This document shows, piece after piece, positions 7,278 through 14,342 of a stretch of 20,856 bases of DNA. The position numbers and the translations under genes are program-made. Where the stretch lies: positions 1 through 20,856 of the forward strand of contig JANPGC010000105.1 in the NCBI GenBank assembly GCA_031423755.1, in the 5' to 3' direction. This DNA is from JANMEX01 sp031423755 (lineage in GTDB: Bacteria; Pseudomonadota; Alphaproteobacteria; Rhizobiales; Rhizobiaceae). Within the stretch, counting starts at the first letter, position 1, and each line of letters starts with the position of its first letter. Below the pieces are notes generated by a model, which saw only the letters and a program-made list of their open reading frames with translations, ran no database searches and was not told the origin of the DNA.

Positions 7278-8039
7278 ATGGCAAGACGGCCTGTGGCACT
7301 CGTGACGGGCGGCGCGCGGCGGATCGGGCGGGCGATTGTCGAAGATCTTTGCGCGCATGGATTTGACGCCGCCGTGCACTATCATGGCTCGCGTGATGAG
7401 GCTGATGAACTGCGCTCGCAGATGGGCGATCTTGGTGCGCGCGTCGAATTGTTCGAGGCTGATCTTGGAAATGTTGCCGCTTGCAGGGCGATGTTTTCGA
7501 ATGTGCTCGCCGCGTTTTCCCGGGTCGATCTCCTCGTCAACAATGCCTCCATTTTTGAGGAAGATGCCATTGATGCGCTGGACGAGGCGTTGTTTGACCG
7601 GCACTTCGCCATCCACGTAAAAGCGCCGTCCTTCCTTGCCGAGGCCTTTGCAAAGGCCCTGGCGGCTGGAACCACGGGCAATATTGTCAACATCATTGAC
7701 CAACGCGTCTGGCGGCCGACGCCGAATTTCTATTCCTATCTTCTGTCAAAGGCGGCTTTATGGACCGCGACCCGCACGATGGCGCAGGCGCTTGCGCCCA
7801 GCATTCGTGTCAACGCAATTGGCCCCGGGCCGACGCTTCGAAATGTGCGGCAGAACGCAGAGGATTTTCAGCGGCAGATGGACGGCCTGCTGCTCAAGCG
7901 GGGGCCGGATCTTTCCGAATTTGGCGCAACCATCCGCTATCTCGTGGGCGCAAGTTCCGTTACCGGGCAGATGATTGCACTGGATGGCGGTCAGCATCTA
8001 GCCTGGGAAACGCCGGACGTGGCCGGGATTGCCGAATGA
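7278..8039 (+). CDS. PTR1/FolM-like pteridine (dihydrofolate/dihydromonapterin) reductase of the SDR family
   Basis: 253-residue short-chain dehydrogenase. The cofactor motif is TGGARRIG (10-17), which fits TGX3RXG, the form typical of pteridine reductase PTR1, rather than the usual TGX3GXG. NNAS lies at 88-91. The catalytic serine is replaced by Asp141, with Tyr154 and Lys158; the spacings 13 and 4 equal those of PTR1 (Asp181, Tyr194, Lys198). NADPH-dependent reduction of a pterin or dihydrofolate in the cytoplasm is therefore inferred. GGAG (7265-7268) sits 9 bases before ATG 7278; the frame is open upstream from TTG 7176 but without SDR sequence. Its TGA overlaps the uvrC ATG, so the two genes are translationally coupled. 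Confidence 0.85.
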   Translation: MARRPVALVTGGARRIGRAIVEDLCAHGFDAAVHYHGSRDEADELRSQMGDLGARVELFEADLGNVAACRAMFSNVLAAFSRVDLLVNNASIFEEDAIDALDEALFDRHFAIHVKAPSFLAEAFAKALAAGTTGNIVNIIDQRVWRPTPNFYSYLLSKAALWTATRTMAQALAPSIRVNAIGPGPTLRNVRQNAEDFQRQMDGLLLKRGPDLSEFGATIRYLVGASSVTGQMIALDGGQHLAWETPDVAGIAE

Positions 8040-10054
8040 TTTCTGACCCCAAAGACATTTCGGCCAAAGACTTGCCGGATGACGTGCCCGAGATCGAGGA
8101 GGACATCGAGGTCAGCGAAGCTTTGCCCACAGTCATGCCCAATTGGGAAAGCGGCGCAGCATTGCCCGACGTTGTCGGCATTGAGGTCATTCAGGAACTG
8201 GTGAAGCGCCTGCCCAATGGTCCGGGCGTTTACCGGATGATGAATGCGGGCGGCGATGTGCTTTATGTCGGCAAGGCGCGGTCGCTCAAGAAGCGTGTCT
8301 CAAGCTATGCACAAGGGCGCGGCCACTCCAACCGCATCCACCGGATGGTCGCCGAGACAGCATCGATGGAGTTTGTGACCACGCGGACGGAAGCAGAGGC
8401 GCTGCTGCTCGAGGCCAATTTGGTCAAGCGGCTGCGACCCCGCTACAATGTGCTTTTGCGTGACGACAAATCCTTTCCATACATTCTGATCTCGGGCGAC
8501 CACGCCTCCCCCGGCATTTTCAAGCACCGCGGCGCGCAAAGCCGCAAGGGCAGCTACTTCGGGCCATTTGCGTCCGCAGGCGCTGTGTCTCGCACGATCA
8601 ATGCGCTGCAGCGGGCATTTCTCTTGCGCACCTGTACGGATTCATTTCTGGAAAACCGGACGCGTCCCTGCCTGCTCTACCAAATAAAACGCTGCGCCGG
8701 GCCGTGCACACATGAAGTCAGCGAGACGGACTATGCTGCCATGGTACAGGAGGGGAAGGATTTCCTTTCCGGCAAGAGCCAGAATGTGAAGACCACCCTG
8801 TCGGCGGCGATGGCGCAGGCGGCGGAAACGCTCGACTTCGAACGGGCTGCAATCTACCGCGACCGGCTTTCGGCACTGTCGCATGTGACAAGCCAGCAAG
8901 GCATCAACCCGCAGTCGATTGACGAGGCGGATGTGTTTGCCATTTCGCAGGATGGCGGGCTGACCTGCGTTGAGGTGTTCTTCTTCCGCACCGGCCAGAA
9001 CTGGGGCAACCACGCCTACTTCCCCAAGGCAGATTCCAGCCTGCCGACTGGCGAAGTGCTGGCCTCGTTCCTTGCGCAATTCTATGATGGCAAGCCGGTG
9101 CCGCGCTCGATCCTGCTGTCGGAAGCCGCAGACGAGCAGGAACTTCTGGCGCTGGCGCTATCTGAGCACGCCGGTCGAAAAATCGACATCAGTGTGCCGC
9201 AGCGCGGCGAGAAAAAGCAGGTCATTGAGCAGGTTGCGGCCAACGGTCGCGAGGCGCTGGCAAGGAAACTTGCCGATACGGCATCACAGAAGATGCTGCT
9301 GGACGGCGTCGCCAAGGTTTTCAATCTTCCGGCACCGCCACGGCGCATCGAAGTCTATGACAATTCGCACATTATGGGCACCAATGCCGTTGGCGCGATG
9401 GTGGTTGCCGGGCCGGAGGGCTTTGTCAAAAACCAGTATCGCAAGTTCAACATCCGCTCGACCACCATCACGCCGGGCGATGATTTCGGCATGATGAAAG
9501 AGGTGATGGAGAGGCGCTTCTCGCGGCTGATCAAGGATAACACCGGCGAGGACGGCGAGCCCGAGATCACGGATACTGATGATCCGGACGCGTTTCCGGC
9601 ATGGCCTGATCTGGTGTTCATCGACGGCGGCCAAGGGCAGATGACTGCGGTGCGCACCATGCTGAAAGAGCTCGGACTCGAGGGCAAGATCACGGCGGTC
9701 GGCATTGCCAAAGGCGTTGACCGCGAGGCCGGGCGCGAGCGGTTTTTCGCCGAGGGGCGCGATCCGTTCACCATGCCGCCGCGCGATCCGGTGCTGTATT
9801 TCATCCAGCGCCTGCGTGACGAGGCGCACCGGTTTGCCATCGGCTCGCACCGCGCACGGCGCAAAAAGGAGCTGGTTAAGAACCCTCTCGACGAAATCGA
9901 AGGTATCGGTCCGACCCGCAAGCGCGCACTGTTGAACCATTTTGGCACGGCAAAGGCGGTTTCTCGGGCAGGAATTGAGGATCTGAAGGCGGTTGGCGGC
10001 GTTTCAGCAGCGATGGCGGAAGCAATTTACAACCATTTCCATGAGAACAGCTGA
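8036..10054 (+). CDS. uvrC: Excinuclease ABC subunit C (UvrC)
   Basis: 672 residues. UvrC makes the 3' and 5' incisions in nucleotide excision repair after UvrA/UvrB mark the lesion. Domains in order: an acidic N-terminal extension (1-55), longer than in E. coli; a GIY-YIG nuclease domain from about 58 with GVYRM and VLYVGKARSLKKRV (Tyr66, Tyr77); the PRYNVLLRDDKSFPYI region; the cysteine-containing RTRPCLLYQIKRCAGPC segment; a UVR helix pair near 260-280 (ETLDFERAAIYRDRL); the RNase H-like endonuclease domain with DNSHIMGTNAVG from Asp442; and C-terminal helix-hairpin-helix motifs from about 620 (EIEGIGPTRKRALLNHF). The ATG overlaps the upstream stop as ATGA. No terminator is evident after it. 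Confidence 0.97.
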   Translation: MISDPKDISAKDLPDDVPEIEEDIEVSEALPTVMPNWESGAALPDVVGIEVIQELVKRLPNGPGVYRMMNAGGDVLYVGKARSLKKRVSSYAQGRGHSNRIHRMVAETASMEFVTTRTEAEALLLEANLVKRLRPRYNVLLRDDKSFPYILISGDHASPGIFKHRGAQSRKGSYFGPFASAGAVSRTINALQRAFLLRTCTDSFLENRTRPCLLYQIKRCAGPCTHEVSETDYAAMVQEGKDFLSGKSQNVKTTLSAAMAQAAETLDFERAAIYRDRLSALSHVTSQQGINPQSIDEADVFAISQDGGLTCVEVFFFRTGQNWGNHAYFPKADSSLPTGEVLASFLAQFYDGKPVPRSILLSEAADEQELLALALSEHAGRKIDISVPQRGEKKQVIEQVAANGREALARKLADTASQKMLLDGVAKVFNLPAPPRRIEVYDNSHIMGTNAVGAMVVAGPEGFVKNQYRKFNIRSTTITPGDDFGMMKEVMERRFSRLIKDNTGEDGEPEITDTDDPDAFPAWPDLVFIDGGQGQMTAVRTMLKELGLEGKITAVGIAKGVDREAGRERFFAEGRDPFTMPPRDPVLYFIQRLRDEAHRFAIGSHRARRKKELVKNPLDEIEGIGPTRKRALLNHFGTAKAVSRAGIEDLKAVGGVSAAMAEAIYNHFHENS

Positions 10055-10093
10055 CAGTTCCAGCCAAATATTTCTGTTATTCTGACACATTTT

Positions 10094-10125
10094 ATGTGCA
10101 TAATGTGCATAATTTACGTGCGCAC
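10094..10125. repeat. Tandem 9-bp repeat plus GTGCGCAC palindrome, possible operator
   Basis: ATGTGCATA occurs twice back to back (10094-10102 and 10103-10111). It is followed by the 8-bp palindrome GTGCGCAC at 10118-10125, so GTGC recurs at 10096, 10105 and 10118. CATAAT, one base from a consensus -10 box, occurs at 10099-10104 and again at 10108-10113. The array lies 63-94 bases before the start of the RHH gene. RHH proteins commonly bind short repeats in their own promoters, so an autoregulatory operator is a reasonable inference. Confidence 0.4.
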
Positions 10126-10131
10126 CTACTT

Positions 10132-10153
10132 AGGCCGCTTTCGGATTCGGCCT
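10132..10153. repeat. Inverted repeat upstream of the RHH gene
   Basis: AGGCCG (10132-10137) and CGGCCT (10148-10153) are perfect inverted repeats with a 10-base loop. No U run follows on either strand, so it is not an intrinsic terminator. It may form a hairpin in the leader of the RHH transcript or be a second protein site. Confidence 0.35.
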
Positions 10154-10187
10154 CAAAAATATGCTAAGGTCTGGACTGGAGCAAGTC

Positions 10188-10493
10188 ATGACAATGAAAC
10201 CCATCAAAACGGACAGTTTTTCTGGCGAGACAGACGGCGGCATAGCAGGTGATACTTTGGGTCAAAAGCCTGCTGCACAAGATGAGCCCACAAGGCTTAA
10301 TCTGGCGCTTTCGCGTGAACTTGCCAAAGTGGTTGAGGACCTTGCGGCATCTACGGATTCAACCAAGACGGCTGTCATCCGGCAGGCAATCGCATTGATG
10401 CGCATTGCCCATGAAGAGAAGAAAAAAGGCCGTCACCTCGGGTTTGTGGACGATTCACGGCGACTGGATACTGAAATCATCGGCGCATTCTAA
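10188..10493 (+). CDS. Ribbon-helix-helix (CopG/Arc-like) DNA-binding protein
   Basis: 101 residues. Residues 1-34 are polar and probably disordered. Residues 35-77 fit an RHH fold: beta strand TRLNLAL (35-41), helix A to about 54, a turn ASTDSTK and helix B TAVIRQAIALMRIAHEEKK. A conserved-looking tail follows (GRHLGFVDD, then LDTEIIGAF). RHH proteins dimerise through the strand, which inserts into the major groove; many are antitoxins or autorepressors. ATG 10188 is chosen because GGAG at 10178-10181 sits 6 bases ahead; ATG 10161 is also in frame but lacks such a site. A small membrane-protein gene starts 27 bases after the stop. GC is near 53% by hand count, against about 60% or more in sampled uvrC lines, but pgsA is similarly low, so transfer is not shown. 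Confidence 0.75.
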   Translation: MTMKPIKTDSFSGETDGGIAGDTLGQKPAAQDEPTRLNLALSRELAKVVEDLAASTDSTKTAVIRQAIALMRIAHEEKKKGRHLGFVDDSRRLDTEIIGAF

Positions 10494-10520
10494 CTGGTTT
10501 CACAAGTCCGGATATCCAGC

Positions 10521-10817
10521 ATGACAACAACCATAGATTTGAACAGAAGCGCAGCGGAACTCGGTGGCCTCATCATTGAAGCCAAAACCCCCGAAAGCGA
10601 CCATTACAAGATAGCAAGGATCAAGATGGCAAATTGGACGTTCGGGATGGGGCACTTTTGGACCCTCCTTGTCGTCGCTTGCCTCAGTGCCTTGGTGATC
10701 ATTGTCTTTGGCTACGTCAAGGATCCCGATGTGGCGACGGCTCAATGGGCCCGCGCGCTTGTCATGTCCTTGGTCAGCGCCGGGATAGCGTTTATTGCGG
10801 GCCGGTTGACACGGTAA
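10521..10817 (+). CDS. Small two-helix membrane protein paired with the RHH gene
   Basis: 98 residues; I do not recognise the family. Residues 1-45 are hydrophilic and probably cytoplasmic. Two hydrophobic segments follow: about 46-66 (with TLLVVACLSALVIIVFGYV) and 79-95 (with LVMSLVSAGIAFIAG), separated by a short polar loop containing KDPDVATAQW. The C-terminus is RLTR, so both ends are predicted inside. There is no signal peptide and no enzyme motif. The ribosome-binding site is weak (CCGGA upstream). The gene follows the RHH gene in the same direction, 27 bases away, and precedes pgsA by 75 bases. It could be an effector or toxin controlled by the RHH protein, a small scaffold, or unrelated; the sequence does not decide. 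Confidence 0.65.
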   Translation: MTTTIDLNRSAAELGGLIIEAKTPESDHYKIARIKMANWTFGMGHFWTLLVVACLSALVIIVFGYVKDPDVATAQWARALVMSLVSAGIAFIAGRLTR

Positions 10818-10892
10818 CACACTGCGAAATTGTCCATTTGCATTGACGGAACTGTGCGGCTCCTGTTTGCTGCCGCTTCACTGAGTGGAATC

Positions 10893-11483
10893 ATGGCCAA
10901 ACGCGCATTCAATATTCCCAACATGCTCACTTACGCGCGGATTGTCGCTGTGCCTTTGGTGGTGTTGTGCTTTTTCCTCGAGGGGCATTTGAAATCCAGC
11001 GATTTCGCCCGTTGGACGGCGCTGACGTTGTTCACGGTTGCCAGCATTACCGACTATCTCGACGACTATCTGGCACGGCTTTGGAAACAGTCTTCGACGA
11101 TCGGGCGTATGCTTGACCCGATTGCTGACAAGCTGCTTGTTTCGGCCTGCCTGCTGCTGTTGGCAGCGGACGGAACAATTGCCGGATGGACGCTATGGGC
11201 AGCCATAATCATTCTTTGCCGCGAAATTCTGGTTTCAGGCCTGCGGGAGTATCTGGCTGAGCTGAAAGTGTCCGTGCCTGTCAGCCGCCTTGCCAAATGG
11301 AAGACGGCGATTCAGATGGTGGCGGTGGGGTTCCTGCTGGCGGGACCTGCGGGTGACAAAATATTGCCCTACACCACAGAATACGGGATTATCCTGCTAT
11401 GGGCGGCTGCGATCCTCACGCTTTATACCGGTTATGATTATTTTCGCGCCGGAGCGAAGCATATTGTGGACGATGAATCCTGA
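10893..11483 (+). CDS. pgsA: CDP-diacylglycerol–glycerol-3-phosphate 3-phosphatidyltransferase PgsA
   Basis: 196 residues, an inner-membrane enzyme that makes phosphatidylglycerophosphate, the precursor of phosphatidylglycerol and cardiolipin. The N-terminus FNIPNMLTYARI is typical. The CDP-alcohol phosphotransferase motif spans 54-79: D54, D57, A61-R62, then eight residues to G71, D75 and D79, which together bind metal and CDP. The glycine expected right after D57 is Asp58 here. Later stretches ILCREILVSGLREYLA and AKWKT are typical of PgsA. The ATG at 10893 has GAGTGGA just upstream and gives the family N-terminus; the frame is open to 10830. The stop overlaps moaD by one base (TGATG). Confidence 0.95.
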   Translation: MAKRAFNIPNMLTYARIVAVPLVVLCFFLEGHLKSSDFARWTALTLFTVASITDYLDDYLARLWKQSSTIGRMLDPIADKLLVSACLLLLAADGTIAGWTLWAAIIILCREILVSGLREYLAELKVSVPVSRLAKWKTAIQMVAVGFLLAGPAGDKILPYTTEYGIILLWAAAILTLYTGYDYFRAGAKHIVDDES

Positions 11484-11734
11484 TGAAACTGATCTATTTT
11501 GCATGGGTGCGCGAGCGGATCGGCAAGCCGGAAGAGGACATCGAGATTCCGGCGAGCGTGAGGACCGTGGGCGACCTGCTGCTCTTTCTCAAGGGCCGCG
11601 GCGAAGAGTATGAGGCGGCGCTGCAATATCCCAAGGTGATCCGCGTCGCGATCAATCAGGAACACGTCGAACACAATGAGCCAATCGCCGGGGCTCGTGA
11701 AATTGCGCTGTTCCCGCCGATGACCGGCGGCTGA
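11483..11734 (+). CDS. moaD: Molybdopterin synthase small subunit MoaD
   Basis: 83-residue ubiquitin-like sulfur carrier. Key features are KLIYFAWVRERIG at the N-terminus, the VRVAINQEHV strand region and FPPMTGG at the end. The final Gly-Gly is adenylated by MoeB and converted to a thiocarboxylate that donates sulfur to precursor Z (cPMP) in MoaE. Length and ending are normal. The ATG overlaps the pgsA stop by one base and moaE starts one base after its stop, so pgsA-moaD-moaE is a translationally coupled operon. Confidence 0.95.
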   Translation: MKLIYFAWVRERIGKPEEDIEIPASVRTVGDLLLFLKGRGEEYEAALQYPKVIRVAINQEHVEHNEPIAGAREIALFPPMTGG

Positions 11735-11735
11735 A

Positions 11736-12203
11736 ATGATTGCGATCAAGCCAGACGTGCGCGTCCAGCCCGACGACTTTGACCTTGCCGAAGAGGTTGC
11801 TTTGCTGACCAAAGGACGCTCCGATATCGGCGCCATCGTCACATTCACAGGCCTTTGCCGTGACGAGGGCGGCTTGCTGGCCGCGCTGGAGCTGGAGCAT
11901 TATCCCGGCATGGCGGAAGCCGAAATCCGGCGCATTGCCGATGAGGCAATCGCCCGCTGGCCGGTGCAGGCGCTCACCGCCATCCACCGCGTCGGGAAGA
12001 TTGCGCCCGGCGGCAACATCGTCCTCGTCATCGCTGCCTCACCGCACCGGGAAGCGGCATTTTCAGCGGCCTCCTATCTGATGGACTTTCTCAAGACCAA
12101 TGCACCCTTCTGGAAGAAGGAGCATTTGAAGGACGGGACAAGCGGCAATTGGGTAGACGCCAAGGACAAGGATGACGCGGCTCTGCTACGATGGGTCAAG
12201 TAA
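11736..12203 (+). CDS. moaE: Molybdopterin synthase catalytic subunit MoaE
   Basis: 155 residues. MoaE pairs with MoaD to insert the dithiolene sulfurs into cPMP, giving molybdopterin. Family landmarks are GAIVTFTGLCRDE, LELEHYPGMAE, IHRVGKIAPG, the HR pair at 104-105, and FWKKE with Lys120 and Lys127, which match the essential Lys119 and Lys126 of E. coli MoaE. The ATG at 11736 follows the moaD stop by one base. Together with MoaD it supplies cofactor to molybdoenzymes such as the one at the left of the window. Confidence 0.96.
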   Translation: MIAIKPDVRVQPDDFDLAEEVALLTKGRSDIGAIVTFTGLCRDEGGLLAALELEHYPGMAEAEIRRIADEAIARWPVQALTAIHRVGKIAPGGNIVLVIAASPHREAAFSAASYLMDFLKTNAPFWKKEHLKDGTSGNWVDAKDKDDAALLRWVK

Positions 12204-12271
12204 TCTGAGTCTGGCACCTGGATCGTCGCCATTTCGAAATGCGCCCACTTACGAACGGGAGAGGAAATCTC

Positions 12272-13852
12272 ATGAAAAAGTCACTCGCTGCACTGTCGGC
12301 TTTATTGCTTTCCGAAACGTGCGCTTATTCAGCACCGGCAACGCCTGAAGAGGCCAAGCGACTGACTGAACTGTTCCAGACCTATGTCGGCAAGGAGCCT
12401 GGCATTGTCTCCGTTGTTGCCGCAGGCGAGGCTTATGATGTTACGCTCGATGTGGTGGCGCTGACCAAGAAAGCCGAAACAGCGGCACAGGCGGAGCCAT
12501 CAAAAGTTGAAGTGAAGATGCCGCCCTTTGTGTTTCATTTGACGCCACAGGGCGGTGGCAAATGGGCGGTGGCGCAGGACATGCCGCTGGATTGGTCCGT
12601 GGTTGAGCCCGGCAAGACCACGCTGACCGTCAAAGCGGAGTCCATCAAGACCGACGCCATCTTCGATGAGAGTTTGATGGTGTTCTCGTCCTACAAATCA
12701 GACGTCATCAATCTGAGCGGCATCGTGCGTGACGAAGGCAATGAGCCCGCAGACGCGTCCAGCCTGAATTTCTCGATCGCGAGCATCCATGGCCAAGGTG
12801 ACGCAAACTCGACAGGCGTTGGCATCTTTGACGGCAACTATGATGTCAGCATGAGCGGATTTTCCTTGTCAGCAGACTCCCTGCCGCAAACCAACGGCGG
12901 GGAGCCGATCTCCGGCAAGGCGACGCTGGACAGGCTGGCCTACAACGTCACGCTGAAGGGGGTGAAGGGTCAGGCTTTCCTGAACATGTTCAAATGGGGC
13001 ATGGCGTTGCCACCGGAAAATCAGGGCAAGGATGCAAAACTTACGCCTGCGCAACAGGGAGAAGTGAAGGCCCTTGCTTTGGCCGCGATGCCGTTTTTCC
13101 AAAGCATCAGCATCAATTACGGATTTGAAAAGCTGGCGGTGATGTCGCCGCTGGGCAATGCCGGGTTGGACAAGGTCGCCGTTGCCGTTGATTTGAGCGG
13201 GGCGGTGAAGGACGGGTTTTTCCGCGAAGCCGTCACGCTGGAGGGGCTGACGACGCCGCAAGGGATCCTCCCACCATGGTCTGATCCGCTGATGCCTGAC
13301 AAATTCGTGTTTGATTTCAAAGTGACGGATTTGGACTTTGAGGGTGTTACCAAACTCGTTCTCGCCGAGCCAGAGATACTGGACGACACAGCCGAAGGCG
13401 ATCTCAAAGCGGCAAATGACGACAGGCTTTTGAAGGCGATCATTCCGACGGGTGCGGCAAAGCTGACGCTGCAAGTCGGCAAGCTGGCTGGCAAGACCTA
13501 TGATTTTGACTTTAGCGGCTCTGTTTCCGGCGGCCCGGACGTGCCGCCTACCGGCAGCGGCGTCATCAAGGCAAAGGACCTTATTCCGCTGATAACAGCG
13601 CTTGGAGCCTTGCCGGACGAGCTGGGCATGTCGCAAGCCTCGCCCGTGCTGATTGCGTTTTACAGCATGGGCAAGAAGCAGCCGGACGGCACGATGCAAT
13701 GGAATCTGGATGGAACAACCTTTGGAAAATTCCTTATCAACGATGTGGATTTCATGTCGCTGATGGCACTTGGCGGCATGGGTGCGCAAACGCCAAGTGT
13801 CGATCCCGATGCGCCGGATGGCGAGGCCAAAGACCCTGCCACTGCGGAGTAA
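12272..13852 (+). CDS. Exported protein of unknown function, 526 residues
   Basis: A Sec-type signal peptide (KKSLAALSALLLSETCAYSA) begins at ATG 12272, with a strong GAGAGGA site about 6 bases ahead. ATG-less opening of the frame to 12239 adds only polar residues. The mature protein has no membrane segment and is predicted mostly beta, with repeated short patterns of alternating residues (for instance NFSIASIHGQG, YDVSMSGFSLSADSL, LDRLAYNVTLKGVKG). Near residues 430-470 there is KLTLQVGKLAGKTYDF, then GSGVIKAKDLIPLITALGAL. The C-terminus is acidic and Pro/Asp-rich. I do not recognise a named family; a loose likeness to AsmA/YdgA-type periplasmic proteins is only an impression. It follows moaE by 68 bases and meets yaiI tail to tail with 3 bases between. 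Confidence 0.82.
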   Translation: MKKSLAALSALLLSETCAYSAPATPEEAKRLTELFQTYVGKEPGIVSVVAAGEAYDVTLDVVALTKKAETAAQAEPSKVEVKMPPFVFHLTPQGGGKWAVAQDMPLDWSVVEPGKTTLTVKAESIKTDAIFDESLMVFSSYKSDVINLSGIVRDEGNEPADASSLNFSIASIHGQGDANSTGVGIFDGNYDVSMSGFSLSADSLPQTNGGEPISGKATLDRLAYNVTLKGVKGQAFLNMFKWGMALPPENQGKDAKLTPAQQGEVKALALAAMPFFQSISINYGFEKLAVMSPLGNAGLDKVAVAVDLSGAVKDGFFREAVTLEGLTTPQGILPPWSDPLMPDKFVFDFKVTDLDFEGVTKLVLAEPEILDDTAEGDLKAANDDRLLKAIIPTGAAKLTLQVGKLAGKTYDFDFSGSVSGGPDVPPTGSGVIKAKDLIPLITALGALPDELGMSQASPVLIAFYSMGKKQPDGTMQWNLDGTTFGKFLINDVDFMSLMALGGMGAQTPSVDPDAPDGEAKDPATAE

Positions 13853-13855
13853 GAC

Positions 13856-14311
13856 CTAGGAATTCCGCTTCAGTCTCACCAGCGCCGTGTGCAGCGCCGA
13901 CAGGAAATTCGAGCGGTCCGCCGGGCTGAAGGGTGCAGGGCCGGATGTCACGCCCACCCCTGCCCGCAAATCAGCCATGATGGCACGTGTCGCCACGCTC
14001 ATGCCGATGGAATTCTCGGTGAACGGCTTGCCGGTCGGTGCCAACACAGCCGCTCCGGTCTTGATGCAGCGTTCGGCAAGCAAGATGTCTGAGGTGACCA
14101 CAACTGTGCCCGCATTCGCCCTTTCGGCGATCCAATCGTCTGCCGCGTCGAATTTGTCATTCACGATCACGCGTTCGACCAGCGGGTCACTCGGGATACG
14201 GATGTAGGAATTTGCAACGATAAAGACGCGCGCCTGATGGCGTTCGGCGACCTTGTAAACCTCCTCGCGAACGGGACAGGCGTCGGAATCAACGAGGATC
14301 GCAATGTTCAT
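13856..14311 (-). CDS. yaiI: YaiI/YqxD family protein (DUF188, UPF0178)
   Basis: 151 residues, normal for the family. It starts ILVDSDACPVREEVYKVA, the conserved acidic DxDxCP motif (Asp8, Asp10, Cys12). VIVTSDILLAERC-like sequence follows (VVVTSDILLAERC) and PTGKPFTENSIG near residue 92. The fold is PIN-like, with acidic residues that suggest a nuclease, but the cellular role is unknown. It lies 31 bases after trhA in the same direction and is probably co-transcribed with it. Its stop is 3 bases from the convergent exported-protein gene. Confidence 0.94.
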   Translation of the reverse strand: MNIAILVDSDACPVREEVYKVAERHQARVFIVANSYIRIPSDPLVERVIVNDKFDAADDWIAERANAGTVVVTSDILLAERCIKTGAAVLAPTGKPFTENSIGMSVATRAIMADLRAGVGVTSGPAPFSPADRSNFLSALHTALVRLKRNS

Positions 14312-14342
14312 GTCCGCTGTTTACGGTTTGTGGAGGGTGCGC

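Noticed and set aside
9284..9948. Minus-strand open frames of about 200 codons inside uvrC
   Set aside because: They lie wholly within the endonuclease and HhH coding part of uvrC, which is unambiguous.
10132..10153. AGGCCG/CGGCCT hairpin as the uvrC terminator
   Set aside because: No U run follows on the plus strand and the loop is ten bases, so it does not qualify as an intrinsic terminator.
10843..10871. TTGACG as a separate pgsA promoter
   Set aside because: The matching -10 position reads TTTGCT, too weak to call; read-through from the RHH cassette is equally possible.
12869..13789. 306-codon minus-strand open frame inside the exported-protein gene
   Set aside because: The plus-strand frame has a signal peptide, ribosome site and protein-like composition; the minus frame is rich in Arg/His/Gln typical of GC-driven shadows.
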